Both the position numbers and the translations under genes were made by a program. Under the pieces are notes generated by a model. It was not told the DNA's origin. It ran no database searches and saw nothing but the letters and a program-made list of their open reading frames with translations. This document shows, in pieces, positions 11,368-23,665 of a stretch of 64,000 nucleotides of DNA (positions are counted from its first letter, which is position 1; every line of letters starts with the position of its first letter). The DNA is from Lentinula raphanica (Eukaryota > Basidiomycota > Agaricomycetes > Agaricales > Omphalotaceae). The DNA is taken from contig JANVFP010000002.1 in NCBI GenBank assembly GCA_027919835.1, positions 1,922,001 through 1,986,000 of the forward strand, given 5' to 3'.

Positions 11368-11773
11368 GGGTGTCATTATCCGGAACTTATAACCTTTCTT
11401 CCTATAGGAATGCTCATACTTATTTATCACTTCACCGAAACTCCCATTCATTGTACTCGTTTCGCCATTTTTTGACATAGCCCGCTCCGATAGGGTCATG
11501 ACCTTTATGATAATGTTTATGTTTCTCCTTCTAATTCTGACGGACGAAAACAGTACTAGTGCAGTAGCACCGGAGTAGCACCTAGTAGTACTGCCTACCG
11601 GATTGACATAACTTCTGATCATTTATTGCCTCCAATATGTCATCTGGAGAAGAAATTTTGGGAGATGATAATTATTCAGAATAATTTACACCTAAATACA
11701 CGATTTTCGGTAAGCATTACTCGAAGTAACAGTGAAAGGCAACTTAAAGCTGGTGCACAATGATAAAAATAAT
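11368..11773. other. Convergent intergenic region
   Basis: Lies between the stop codons of the secreted-protein gene (plus) and the chitinase (minus) and should hold both 3' UTRs. It is AT-richer than its flanks. No gene or clear structure seen. Confidence 0.4.
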
Positions 11774-13581
11774 TTAGGATGAACTAGTGCATACCGTTTC
11801 TATGCCCATCGCATCGCTTACAGCATCCAGCAAGATATCATTATAATCGCCCAGTATATGCCATACTGAGAACCCTTTCAAGCCCATGCTATTGATGAAC
11901 TTCCCTTTCGCGGCGAAAGACGTCGCATCGTCGAAGGACACCATCACATCCGAAGTGGGATTGTATACGAATGGCTGAATTGCAAATAGATCTGGTCAGA
12001 ACATTTGAACGACACGACCACCAATAAAACGCACCGTCTGACTGCAGTTATCGAACGTATAATCAATACCATTCGCTGCGTTACCAGCCGTCGTAAGGAA
12101 CCCTCCGTCGACTAAGCCCCAGAAATTGAAGATACCCCCGACAGGAGTGGCATTACCACACTCGTCCGTCCCAGCTTGGGCGTCTTGACTGTCACCATGA
12201 GGCTGATCTCCAGCGTTAAACGCAGGGTACAGCTTTAGTGTTTTGGAATTCGAGCCGCTGAGCGCGTTGGAATTGCTGACATCAAAAGAATGTCCGTACG
12301 CAGCTAGACCGAGCGAGATCTGGGTGAGAAAAGAAAAGGGGAGGCGTCAGGTTCATTCGAAACGACGATGTAAATCGAGACGAACCTGGTCTGCAGGAAA
12401 GCCAGCAGCCGTCCATGCGTTGACGGCGGATACAGCAGATCCATCTTGTACCGGCGCACATGAATCGTTCAAGGGAGCATTGGGGCCTACGGTAGGCGAC
12501 CACGAGCCCCAGATATCGTAGTTCATTATACCTGAAGTAACAATGATATTCAGCGAAATGATATGGAAGGAGAGATGTTAGACACGAACTGATATGATCG
12601 AGGACCTTCGCAAACGCAGACACATCAGTCATAGGTTCTCCGCTCGATCCAACCCAAGGTGTGATGGACACTGCGGCTGCGAGGACTAGATTTGCGCCTG
12701 TAGGGTCCTGCCTTAATTCTTGCAAGAACGAGAGGAAATTCTCTGCGTCTGACGAGGAAACAGTGTTACACCCTATTCCTTGCTTCCCGGGATATTCCCA
12801 GCTGCGAAAAAGAATAATTAGTATTACAGAACCAGTAGTTATTATCAACGTCGCAGTCCACGAATTCCCGAAAGGACAATGTATTAAATTTGAAGGGACT
12901 TACTCGAATTCAATGCCATCTACATCATATTTGTTAACAAGACCTGTTACAGTTTTGACAAATGCGCTTCTGTTTTGTGCGGTAGCCATAGCGTTGGAGA
13001 AATACATTGATCCTGACCATCCTCCGATCGATAAGATCGCAGTCACATTCTGTCAAGACCGTTGAATACGTTCGTAAAGGTAGAGAGGTAACGGAACCCA
13101 CATGTTCCTGTGCTTGGCTCACAAATTGAGGCAGAGCCTGCTGGCTGATAGAATCTAACGCCACCGTGTTCACATCGGATGTTGTAGTACTTTTGTGGTG
13201 GGGGGACCGCCGATTGAGAGAAGAGATCAAGTACATAGGCAAGAGTGAGCGTCGATAACTCTGGAACAGAAGATTCAAAGCAGATACTCACGCGAACGCA
13301 AACGTCAACGTGTTATACTTGCTCCAGGATATATTACTCGGAGGATTATCATCTGCAAGCCATCCGGGGTACCATCCATTAGCGAGGACATCCGCAAAAT
13401 CGCCGTCACTACCAGAGTTCGAGCCAGATGTCGCGGAGCCGGAACCTGTTCCAGAGGAAGTCGACTTTGAATTCGTCGTCGCGTCTTTGGGGGGAACCAA
13501 GCTACATTTTGCTTGGCAGAAGATGACTTGTGGGAGCGCGAGCGCTAGCAGACCGGAAAGGAGAAACGATGATGATAGCAT
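11774..13581 (-). CDS. Secreted GH18 chitinase
   Basis: Seven exons join in phase: 13581-13292, 13189-13102, 13049-12904, 12801-12590, 12531-12386, 12319-12035 and 11974-11774, for 455 residues. It starts with a signal peptide (MLSSSFLLSGLLALALPQ, cut near FCQA), then a Ser/Gly/Thr linker. The GH18 barrel follows: NVTAILSIGGWSGSMYF at residue 127 and the catalytic motif DGIEFDWEYPG at 170-180, with Glu177 as the acid. The motif is split by a 102-bp intron between GA and C, which restores the Asp before Trp-Glu. Later come IMNYDIWGSW and the C-terminal GLKGFSVWHILGDYND. GH18 enzymes cut chitin beta-1,4 bonds; in a fungus this serves wall remodelling, autolysis or attack on other chitin. No chitin-binding module or GPI signal is visible. 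Confidence 0.9.
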
Positions 13582-15625
13582 TGTTGGGAAAAGTAGAATC
13601 TAGGCTGACAAGACCAAGGTCGAAGTTCAGGATTGAGTTTATAGAGTCCAAAAAATGAGGAAGACATGCCTATCCCGAGCGTTGATTGTCCTTCATTCGC
13701 CGGGGATTGTGATGGGAATTATGAACCACTCTTGGTATTCTGCTACTTCGTCTTGACATGAGGCCATTTCGGAACACGAGGCAAACGCTAGGTAATTGAA
13801 GGCTGTCGAAGGATATTGAAGCTTGTTGAAGGTGAGAGTATAGAGTTCGGAGGACCGGTTAAGGCAGAAGGTACACAGTTGCATGCCACATAACGCCAGT
13901 AACCGCCCGAGCTCACTGCTCGGAGATTGTCAGCTCTACATGCATATGGGCTTGTCATTGCAGTATCAGCTTGTGACCATGTAGTTCCAAGGATATTGAA
14001 GGTCAGCAGCCAAATATCTTTGATCAGGAGTACCTTCGTCGTCGAGTCTTGACGACGACGTGAGGACCAAGGTCGGGACTCGGCTCGACACAGCTCGGCT
14101 CGACACAGCTCGGCAGAGGAGATGCCGAAGGAGGCTGCTTGTACACGTGGGAAATTTGGAGAATGACGGTTATCGATTATCGATGGCCAGTATGAACACT
14201 GTCTTTTAACCGCTACTACGATGTCCTTCCACTGTGTTATTTTGTGTACCTACAGGAGATGAGTCGATTTCCGGGACGAGCACCACTCACCACGATCAGC
14301 AACAAGCGATGACTCCTAGAGGTGAGCAAACTAACTTTCATCTCTACCAAAGCTGATGGGCAGCTTGAAGACGAGCTAGTAATATTATTGAAAACCATGT
14401 CTACATGAATCCATGTTTCCATACTATGGTGTATATGCATTTCATTTGCTGATCTCAAAGGAATGATCTGTTACGCCTGTACAAGTACTCTTGTCGCTGT
14501 TCTCAGACTCAGTGCTTTGAAGATTGCCTGCTATCGACAGTGATCATAACCTTGTCTGAGAAAAAGCCCATGCCGAGAATATTCCAGCCTTCACAAGTGT
14601 CGCGCGTTTATTCTTCTTCTCTTGACAAAGGTTGATCAGAAATCCTTCGTTTCCCGAACTTCGAAATGTAGTATGTTCGACCTGGAGTTTGATCTTTTAC
14701 GTCTAGACGGGTGAGTGCTTGTTCATCACAACATCGGGGTGTTTTTGTTGACGTTTCTGGTAGCTTCGCTTGTCGTGGCATTCCACATAATATGGTCGCA
14801 GCTTCACATGTTATTGCTTCCTAGAAGACCCGAAACTATTCAGACGATTTTGTGCTGTCTTGATGCTGGGCGTTGCGAAGCTGGGTGGGTAAACTTTACT
14901 GATGGATGTTCTATTTGCAGCTCGGCTCACAACGATACGTTGCTGGAACTGCTTCCAGGGATCTTCTCTTCGCAATTTACCGACAACAGCCCATGTCATT
15001 CCCGCGATCCAGGAGAAGGGAGTTTGCACAGCGCATGTCTTTATCGAGGTTAGCCAGGCGAGCCTTGTGATCAAAGTACCGAGCAAGCTTTGGAAATTGG
15101 AGTCGAGGACAGCGCCATCTACGTCAAGAAGAGGCATCGACTCATCATCTATGCGCGCATATCAGCGTTTACATCGACCCGGGTGCGTTCAAACTTTCCA
15201 GTACATTCCATTCCATTCTCGCCTTGTTCCAGTTCAAATCTACGTGAGATTTGACTTCGCGGGTGATACCGCTACTGCAAAAATTGAACAGGGTTATATG
15301 ATTCCGTGATGATCAATTCAATTTTTAACGGAACTTGATCACGTGAAGGATATCGATCAACCTTGTCGACTGCCTTTTTCGTACGAAGGACTAGAAAAAC
15401 TGGCACATTCATCTCTCTGCGGTAATTTCTCTTCTCCTAACCCATCATTCGATGCGCTATAAGCTTGGTTCCCTTATAATCCCTGCTTTCTATTGCTGTC
15501 AACTCTCCTCGTTCTCTCTCTTACAACCTCCTTTGCCTTAAACAAGGGTTCTACCTTGCTCTCAGCGCTATCTGCTATTTCATATTCAACGTGGCCTTGC
15601 AGACGCTTAGATCTGGTCAACCAAC
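13582..15625. other. Long intergenic region, no supported gene
   Basis: No gene model I can defend. Visible structure: a direct repeat of ggctcgacacagctc at about 14092-14122, repeated ggatattgaag words at about 13810 and 13990, and gattatcgattatcgat near 14175. A minus-strand frame at 15137-14811 has reasonable codons (opening MPLLDVDGAVLDSNFQSLLG) but ends without a recognisable domain. The last 200 bp form the pyrimidine-rich promoter side of the esterase gene. Confidence 0.4.
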
Positions 15626-17684
15626 ATGCCAGTTACTACTAACGTGTTCGAGCCTGAGGTGCACCATATGGTGCTCGAGACCGTCTTTCGTGGTGTGGAG
15701 CATCCATTATCCACTCCCAGTGCTCCTATCCATCAATACCGCGGTATCAAGTACGCTACCGTACCAGCTCGGTTCCGTCAGTCCAAACTCTTCACGTCCT
15801 ATCCTCCACTTGTCGACGCCTCCAAGTTCGGGTGAGGCCTTCCTAGCTTTTTTCCTCCTGACATTAAACTCACGATCTGGATATTATCCTAGCCCTATAT
15901 GTCCTCAAGTAAAGAACATGAACAGCTTCGAGGAAGCCTTGTTCAGCCTCAATGAGGATGATATACCACAACAGATTCTCAAGCATAACGAGTTCGAGTG
16001 TCTGAACCTGAACATCACCTGTCCAAGTGGTCTGAATGCTCAGTCGCGGTTACCAGTCATGGTATGGGTGCATGGGTACGAAACTTTTTTCTACTGTTGA
16101 CAGTGGTGGATGGACACTCAAACGTTCGTTCTAGCGGCGACGATAGAGGTCATGGCTCCAGCTGGGTTTACGACGGAGGTGCGTTGGTAGGGAAAAGCAT
16201 CTTGGTCGGTAAACCTGTCATCTTGGTGACCTTCAAGTAAGGCCATATGTCTTCTCTCGCTCTGCTTGAACTCACCAGATTTTACTAGTTTCCGCATAGG
16301 CTTATTTGGATTCGCAGCTGGCCCGCAGCTTCGAGAGGATGGCCAAGAGAGCGTAGGCAACTACGGTCTTCGCGACCAACGCACCCTTCTCGAATGGCTC
16401 CACAACTATATCACCGATTTCGGCGGCGATCCCAGTAACATCACCCTCTTCGGTCAGTCTAGTGGCGCATTTGATATCGTCTGCCACCTCCTCTCGACCT
16501 TGAACGAAGCTCGACCGTTGTTCCACCGTGCCATCATCCAAAGCGCCGTCTTCGACTACAACATACCCGATGTCGCTTCAGCAGGCTGCCAACTCTCTCG
16601 TCTCATGTCCACGATGCATCTCTCGACCATCAGCCAGCTTCGCGCAATTGACGCCGATCAACTGGTTAAATTTGGACGATCTATGCGTGCTGTGGACGAT
16701 GGGGTGTTCTTCCGACATGATTGGAAAGATTTTCTCTCGCCTGAGGATTCTCACAAAAGCCACCACCACAGTTTGAATTTAGTCGTTCCAAAAGCACTTT
16801 CTGCACTCAGATCCCACTCTCACACGCCAAAGCCTAATGCTTCTTCTTCTTCCACTCCAGGAGGTGCCCGTTCGTCCATCTTCCAGCCGCTCCTTATCGG
16901 CGACTGCGCTTCGGATTCGATGCTTTGGTCCACACCGATTTCCTACTGGTCATCCGCAGCTGCTGCCCGTCGAATCAAGGCCGTCTGCCAATCGTTATCC
17001 AAAACCAACACACTTTTCCACACGTATGACATCTCCTCCTATACAGCTGATGAAGAAATCGCAGAGCACATACTCGAGCTCGTCAACGATGCGCGTATAG
17101 CATGGCCCACAGACTGTTTCGCACAGAACGCACGTCGTGAAGGTGGTGGTGTGTGGAGATACGTATTTGACCAAGAGGGACCTTGGAGTTGTATCCCGCA
17201 TCATGCAGCGGATCTCATGTATCTCTTCGACAATGTACCCTTACCTGAGTCCTCCACTCGCTCGATAGCTGGATCCTCACTGCAAGATTCTTTATCGGGC
17301 GAGGCGGAAATGTTCCCTGACTCGTTCACATTCGAAGACGACGACGATGAAGATATCAAGTACTCCCCGATTGTACGCGATGATGATGCCATGAGCTCAG
17401 ACGATGGCGGATGGGGTGTTCCCTCCGTCGCGTCCTGGTCATACTCTCGGGTGAGAGACACGATGCAGGAGCAGTGGATCAATTTCGCGTATGGTGAAGC
17501 ACCGTTCAGCGAGGACAAGGTGTTTGTCTTTGGCCCTGAAGGCGAAACCGGGGAGCGATCACAGTCGATTTTTGAAGGAAGAAGGAGAAGGACGCTGTGG
17601 AAGAAGGCTTTGGAGCCTCTGGGAATGCAGGTCGTGCATAAAATGGGCGTAGAGCTCAGTCGGGGTCCGCCATTGCGGGGATAG
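15626..17684 (+). CDS. Type-B carboxylesterase-like alpha/beta hydrolase
   Basis: Four exons in phase: 15626-15831, 15893-16075, 16135-16236 and 16289-17684, giving 628 residues. Family landmarks occur in order: YRGIKYATVPARF, then PICPQ and ECLNLNITCPSG, then LPVMVWVHGG, WVYDGGALV, FRIGLFGFAAGP, NYGLRDQRTLLEWLHNYITD-FGGDPSNITLFGQSSGA, and the His region CIPHHAADLMYLFDN. The nucleophile is Ser221 in GQSSG (the family usually has GESAG). Type-B carboxylesterases hydrolyse ester bonds of varied small or lipid substrates; the substrate here cannot be told. No signal peptide, so probably intracellular. The C-terminal third has an acidic loop (FEDDDDEDIKY) before the last conserved part (WINFAYGEAPF). 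Confidence 0.88.
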
Positions 17685-17989
17685 GCGGCGTTAGGCGTTT
17701 TACTCTTGGTTCCGATTCAAAATATTCAAACACGGGGACTTTGGAATTGCATTTCTTCATCGCTGCCTAAAATATTCTCATCTCTTGCTGGGTTTTCATT
17801 AGCATTAGCATCATGCATTTGTTCCTCATCATTGTATCTTATTATGCATGTAGTACTAGGCTATTCAACGGGTTGTTGTAGGCATCGGAATCTCAATGGA
17901 ATTGTTGTAACAATCAAGTTTAATGATGAACGAGAATTTGTGGATTTGGGAGTCTTACACCGAAAACAAGTTCGTAGTTACACTATGCA

Positions 17990-19095
17990 CTATCCCCTAA
18001 CCCTCACAACTTTCCTCTTGCCTTTCTGAGGCCCGCCAGCAGAACCAAATGGACCAGAAGCTCCAGGTCCACCAAGCGCACCTGCGTTATTCTCCGTAGC
18101 ATTCATCCCTGCCTTCACAGTATCTATGAGTACACCAGTTGGCAAAGCAGGCGAATACGGCGATAGTCGTGCAGCCAAAGGCGGAAGAGGCTCCGGAGGC
18201 ACAGGTAACCGTCTACCACCCATCTGCTTGCTACTCGGTTTCGGCTGAGGAGCGATCGGTGCTTTAGACTTGGTCGTAACAGGTGCTTTGCCCTTATTAG
18301 ACGAAGGTGCTGTATTAGCGGTAGAAGTGGGACCAGAAGTGTTGCCTGCAGCTAATGAAGAAGTGGAATATGGAGGACGAGGAATGTTTTCTGGCTTGAG
18401 GTGCTGGATCTGGAGGCTGATCATCTCTAGCAATTGTTTCTCTGGGTAAGAAATGTCAAGTGAGAGATGGGAAGAGAAACTGGATATTGCGACCGACTTG
18501 TTTTGATCGCTGGATTCATTAGTCTGCCTTCCTTCTTCCATTGGACTCTCACACGACCAGGGTTTTCCCAGTCTCGCGGGTGAGCTTTGTTGACTTCATG
18601 GAGCGTACCAAGTCCCAATCGGTTCGTAGCTTCCGCGATGTCCTTGCTCAGAGGCCACCAAATACTCTTTGCCCTCTCTACCCGTCGCTGGCCTGTCCCA
18701 TATGGACGCTTGGCATCGATGTAGATAGGATATATACACGTCCATCTGAGTGTCCATCATATACAAACGAAAGTTCTGAACGTCAGATGGATATGTACAA
18801 GCCGATAAGGCGAAACCGAAATGACATACGACTTGTAGGGTGTTATATCTGTCACTGTGTTCTTAGGCAACTGGCTAGCGCCTTCCGGTCGAAATTGTGA
18901 ATGAGATGAAGGAGGTGATGCTGGTCCTGCACGCTGTGAGGTGTTCAACTCCAGATCGTCATCCGAATCGCTATCCGAAGCGATTTCCTGTAATAGCGGA
19001 CCTTTCACGCCAGTGTTGGGTAACGGTCGGGCAGGCAAAGGAAGGTCTGTATCGTCGTCGAACTCATCTTCCACGACTACTGTTTTTCTGGACAT
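17990..19095 (-). CDS. SRP19: Signal recognition particle subunit SRP19 (Sec65)
   Basis: Three exons in phase: 19095-18830, 18745-18498 and 18441-17990, for 321 residues. The start MSRKTVVVEDEFDDDTDLPL was preferred to an in-frame Met 35 codons upstream. After an acidic N-terminal extension (SDSDSDDDLEL) comes the SRP19 domain: WTCIYPIYIDAKRPYGTGQR, SIWWPLSKDIAEATNRLGLG, HPRDWENPGRVRVQWKKEGR, AIKTKKQLLEMISLQIQHLK. The tail is Pro/Ala/Gly-rich and ends in a basic KGKRKVVRVRG. SRP19 binds SRP RNA and allows SRP54 to join, needed for targeting to the ER. The intron before KKQLL has a weak donor (GTCGGT) but gives the conserved sequence exactly. It shares a 125-bp upstream region with the gene on the other strand. 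Confidence 0.92.
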
Positions 19096-19220
19096 CTTCG
19101 GTATTGTAAAATTGAGATAGATGAACAGTTCTGATGTAGGTGATGGACGAAGCAGAAAGTGAATTATCAGAGACTCCCACGAATTTCTCTCTTTCTTCAA
19201 CCAACTTTCATGGTCTCCAA
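19096..19220. promoter_or_regulatory. Short bidirectional promoter region
   Basis: Only 125 bp separate the start codons of SRP19 (minus) and the Cys-rich membrane protein (plus). Both are secretory-pathway genes, so shared regulation is plausible. No TATA-like word stands out. Confidence 0.5.
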
Positions 19221-19931
19221 ATGCGTCTTCTGTCGACGCTGGCAGCGAGTACGGTGATTTACATGTAAGAAAATATGCTCAGAGAGATGGTGAATGCTCA
19301 ATCATTGACTGGTATCACAGACTACTTTGGGCTTCTTCCTTGACGATTGCCGCGGATATTTACGCTGACGCTGGACAGAATGGTACTCACCAAGAGCTCA
19401 TATGTATTCCATTCGGTGAATGCGAACCGTGTCCGCCAGATGAGGTACGTACCCGTCTTTCTTTCATCATGAACAAACAATTGAAGCCTCATCTTGTATG
19501 ACCAGCTCGACAAACCCTTCTGTCAACCATTCGGCAACCGACGATTAATGCATTGTCATAATGCATCTACATCCTCATTTTCAACATCGTCCTATCACGA
19601 AATTTCCGATTCACCTCTACGGCCTCGAATACCTCCGCCAAACCGCCAACATAACTCCAATTCCAATCCAAATCCTGGTTCAGATCATGACTCTGGTTCT
19701 AATTCTCCACATCGACCCTTGAACAAAATCGGCGAAACTCCAGCCTGGGAGTCTTGTGGACGTATTATCTCGCGTGAACGAGCTGATTTCTACGAGTTCA
19801 TTGGGTGTAACGTCCTCTTCGCAATCGGCGCAATACTAGTGGTGTATGTGAGGTCGAGGAGACTCCATGCGTTGCATGCGAGGCAGCTGGCTGCGAGGAT
19901 TGGTCTCATCAGAAATAGGACAGCAAGATAA
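19221..19931 (+). CDS. Cys-rich single-pass membrane protein with signal peptide
   Basis: Three exons in phase: 19221-19264, 19321-19444 and 19506-19931, for 197 residues. The start was chosen because it gives a signal peptide across the first intron (MRLLSTLAASTVIYILLWAS, then SLTIAAD). A compact Cys-rich lumenal part follows (ICIPFGECEPCPPDELDKPF, CQPFGNRRLMHCHN), then a Ser/Asn/Pro linker, a second conserved-looking motif (PAWESCGRIISRERADFYEF), and one membrane helix (CNVLFAIGAILVVYVRS) near the basic C-terminus. I recall similar proteins in other fungi but not a function. A type I membrane protein of the ER or later secretory pathway is likely. A start at 19210 (MVSKCVFCRR) gives another frame and no signal peptide. 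Confidence 0.75.
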
Positions 19932-20133
19932 TAATGATAGTGTGGTAGGCATCATTACGGTGTGTTATACATAATGGTCTATACTGATCTATTTGTGAAT
20001 GGATTTGACATGAAAGCGAACACTACTGATTTTCTCCCCGGATTCCCGCAGTATAGGCATCGTGATCCTTATACGGTATACTACATGCACAGACAGTCAG
20101 CGTTTGATCTTGAACGGACGATGATGACAATAC

Positions 20134-20573
20134 CTATGCATTGCCATTGGCAGGAGTTCCTGGTTGTACAGGAGTTGTGAGCAGTCTACCATTATGAGGA
20201 TTACTAAGACCGAGAGAAGCATGAGTGGCAGCTCTAATACGATTTTCCTCGGTAACAATAGGTGCAACAGCGGAAACAAGAGCCGCATCTTGGACAGCAT
20301 GGCGGACCTCATCATCATCACCATCAGGATCAGCTGCGTGCTCATTTGGCCTGAAATTCCTTTCCCGATCTTCTTGAGGAAAGTTCCGAGCTTTCAAAGG
20401 CAGCTCGCGTGAAGACGGAACGATGTTTTCCTTCGCCTGGAAGGAAAGCGGAGATGAACGCGGAACTTCGCCAGAACGGGTCTAACACTTACAACATAAG
20501 GTGCGGCGTGAGTGACGGTGATGGCAAACGAGCCAAGAACGCAAAGCGTGAAAAGAGTTGATGCAAAACGCAT
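20134..20573 (-). CDS. Small secreted protein (127 aa)
   Basis: Two exons, 20573-20493 and 20436-20134, phase 0, with a 50-bp intron (GTAAGT..TTCCAG). The first exon is almost exactly a signal peptide (MRFASTLFTLCVLGSFAITV, then THAAPYV). The mature part is polar, with an acidic stretch (HAADPDGDDDEVRHAV) and an Ala/Pro/Asn-rich tail (THASLGLSNPHNGRLL ... TPANGNA), and contains no cysteine. No domain recognised. Exported, function unknown. Confidence 0.68.
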
Positions 20574-22657
20574 GAAAGCAAGATAGCGAGAGGTAGAGAG
20601 ACTGATCTCAATTTTTTGGGCTGCAGAGAATGGAGGCGGCAGACGAGGGAGTTGTTGTGTACCGCTCGTTTTGAGTTCTACTACCTTTTTAACAAGAAAC
20701 GCTCAACATTTCCAAGATATACACACGACAACTTCGAAGATTCCCGAAACCCCTATCCTGCTCAAGATCTATCCTGTGCAAACTTCCATATCTAGGGTTG
20801 TACCTACGATCTCAAGCACTCCTCATTCGAGGCAGTTTCAACTTTCGACAGGCAGTTTCACACTGCCTTTCAATCGGTGCCATCTCTTCAATTTTGCCTA
20901 CCACAGACCATCGCATCCTGCTTCCTATCAAAAAGTTTGCAAAACAATCAGTTCTTCTGATCTCTTGTTCATGGCAAGAAGGAAGACCAGGGACGTATGA
21001 TGTACAGTATACAGAGTGTCACACGAGGAAAATCAGGAGACATAGTTTCGACTATGCCTCATTTGATCCTTTTAGCCTCTTCCACCCTGCGACAGAGGCA
21101 TTTTGGGAAAAACGGGAAGTTCAGAGGAAGGCTGAGTAGAGCGACAATACGAATAACGAGAGAATGAGAGAAATCTCTCCCCGTCGCCCGAGCCTTGGCT
21201 CCTGAGGCTTACTGAGATTTTTGCCAAGTAGCCTTGAGCTACATAGAGCTTGGGATGTCGTCAAGTGGGTCTTCCTTGTTAAGTTATGATAATGTCTCAT
21301 CCTCTGACTCTAAACCTTTTACGGTTTGTAGTAGATGTAGTACGGTGAGCCCTGGGGATTTCCCAAGAACGTCAACCACAGTATTTTGAGAAAGAACTAC
21401 CCTGAACTACCTTCTTTGAGATCACTACCAGGATCGCGGCATCGCCATCGAAACAGTGTTCAATATAGACAGGTTACAGAATGTCTAGGAAAGATTCTTG
21501 AGACCATTTCGCTGTACCCGACCTCGAGTCGGGCATTGATCATCTACGGTAGGATCACATCGTTTGCATATAGCTCTCAGAAAAAACTCGTCAACTGTTT
21601 CAACGTTCCATCGATGAAGCTAAAGAAGGTAAGTGGATACAGGGAATCGAGATTGGAGGATATTAAGCTTTGCCAAAAAAAACAGATAGCGAAATCTAAC
21701 TTGATGTTATCTGATCTTACTCGACTGGAGCAGAGAAATGGGGGGCGAGGAAATTCGCGAGGCAGAAGAGGATGAGCGAAAAGGGCGACTATAGCCGGAA
21801 TTGGGCTGTCTGAATTTGAACTTAAACAAGAATGTGGGCCAATGTGCCAGGCCGTGGCACAGTGGCACTGAAGGGAATCAAGTGGATTCTCGGGAGTCGG
21901 AGCAGCTCATAGGAAGAGATACCGGCCTATTCTGGCCTCTTCTGGCCTTCAGGTATTTGTCCCCGGTGTTTAGAATGTCGGAAACCACGGTGGATGTAAT
22001 GTCAATTCCGATAACGTTCGAACGCTCCGAAGACAGCCTTGCCATTGCACAGGAATTCCCGAAACGATGAGGGATTAGCTGGGATTAGGCGATGGATCGT
22101 ACTAGGGGAGACTAGGGGGCTCGTAGAGGGGCCGCTGAGTGCTCCCGCAACGCACATGTAATTTCAAGTCAATGTAGATGATTAACTGAAGAAATGCATG
22201 CACGAGGATGGCAAGACGCACCCAAAAAGTTGAATCGTATTCATCAAGGCGTGTATGTATGTTGACGTCTTTCCGTATAGCCGCTGCCCATCGATGCATC
22301 GGCAATACGGGATCATTGCAGCTTCTCAGCACTGTATCGTCGAGTCTCGACTCCATCCAACTTTCGAGGGACTTTCACTGCCTGGCGGCCGTAGGGGCAT
22401 GGAAGCGTGGGGACAGGTGGGGACTCGTAGGGACTCGTAGAAACGGTCGAGCTGCGCTCGCATACACGCGGCAATGAACATAGTAAGGGTATAGGATCTT
22501 GGGTTCCAAAGACTTGTAGGCTGTCACTAACAGGACTATGAAAACTCAATATGGACCAGGGAGTCAATTCGAGATCGAAAAACAATCTCCTGACGTCTCA
22601 TCGTAAAGGCAAGGCAACCTATACGTCGAGTGAGTACGGGCCGTATGGTAACAAACT
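20574..22657. other. Intergenic, no supported gene
   Basis: Several open frames (for example plus 20671-21000 and 21386-21775) have no family match, no good start context and no splice support. From about 22490 onward the sequence belongs to the duplicated unit of the proline-rich gene family. Confidence 0.4.
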
Positions 22658-23346
22658 TCAAGGTAGCAAGCGGGGAACGAATGGAGATTCAGCACAATAG
22701 AAAGGAGAGGACATCGATCTAAGTATGATACTAATGACAACCGCCCGGCTTTCAGGACAGAACTTCATCCTTCCTGAACGACAGTCCAAGTCCCAGTCAA
22801 GGATTCGTCGTCGATTGAATGCTCTCGTGAGACGTATCTCCCTTCCAGTGGGGGATCGACCTTTAGCGCTCTGGATGATCGCGGAATCTGTGTCTGAAGG
22901 ATCTTCGTCGACGGCAGCAGAGTCGAGGGCCTGAAGTTCATCCGTTAGTCATGCTCATCAACACTTGATTCAATTGTCAAAGCAACGTCGAATATACTCA
23001 CCATGATACTGGCATAATTCGTTCCGACAGGCTCAGTATACCCTCTTTTCTCCTGGACTTGGGGACTCGGAGCAGGAGGGTCCTGAGTACTAGATCGTCG
23101 AGGTTCTCGCGAAGACTCGGAAGGAATTTCTGGAAGAGGTTTGGTAGGAGGAGGAAAGGGCGAAACCCGAGACCAAGTCTTTACAGATGTTTGTGCAAGG
23201 TTAAGAGGGGGTTGGGGCTCCGGTTCCCCTCCTGAGCTTGAGACATCGTGATTAGTACTCGGGGATTTGCCTGGCTCAGCATTCATGCTAGCGACGAGTT
23301 TTAGAGTGGTCATAGTGAAAAAGAAATGAGTGGCGTTCGGACGCAT
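22658..23346 (-). CDS. Proline-rich secreted protein, copy 1 (extended C-terminus)
   Basis: Two exons, 23346-23002 and 22930-22658, phase 0, for 205 residues. The signal-like N-terminus MRPNATHFFFTMTTLKLVAS is shared with the other copies. Then a short Pro/Ser-rich middle (PEPQPPLNLA, FPPPTKPLPEIPSESS), a dibasic site before a conserved peptide (QEKR-GYTEPVGTNYAS), and after the intron SPTGREIRLTRAFNRRRILD-WDLD. In copies 2 and 3 a TGA follows DWDLD; here the codon at 22783-22781 is TGT, so the frame runs on for another 41 codons. No known domain. Presumably secreted and possibly cut after KR. Confidence 0.7.
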
Positions 23347-23657
23347 GGGATAGATGTATCTTGTTGGAGGAGTATATGGTCGTGAGTGTACGTATACGGT
23401 CGTGCGCGTGAGTGCTCGTATTCGGTCGTGAGCGAGATGCTGATTCAATTTTGTATTTACTATTATGTCGCTGTTGAGAAAAACGGTTGAGCTCTTAGTT
23501 CATTGAGGGTGGACGTGAGCATCGACATTACTCACTGAACCACGGGTTTCCGGACCAGCCGGGATTTGTTAATTTCAGAGTTCAATCTGGACGAGGTTGG
23601 AGTACTAGCAGAAGTAGAGAAGGAGGCTGAAGATTCGATGTTGCGAAATTTGTGAAA

Positions 23658-23665
23658 CTTTTATA
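23658..23665 (-). promoter_or_regulatory. TATA-like word upstream of proline-rich copy 1
   Basis: TATAAAAG on the minus strand, about 310 bp before the start codon, at the same relative place in all three copies. Between it and the ATG lies a conserved GTGAGT-type donor near 23545 (TCA|GTGAGTAATG), which suggests a 5'-UTR intron. Confidence 0.5.

Noticed and set aside
12898..12970. GH18 catalytic motif read straight through as DGIEFE, with Glu in place of the conserved Asp
   Set aside because: The Glu codon crosses a GTAAGT donor; after splicing the codon is GAC and the motif is the normal DGIEFDWE.
14811..15137. Minus-strand frame starting MPLLDVDGAVLDSNFQ as a HAD-like hydrolase
   Set aside because: Only the first few residues resemble HAD motif I; no later motif follows and the frame has no supported continuation.
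20671..21000. Plus-strand 109-codon frame
   Set aside because: Ser/Thr-rich, pyrimidine-rich sequence near a promoter, with no domain, signal peptide or splice partner.
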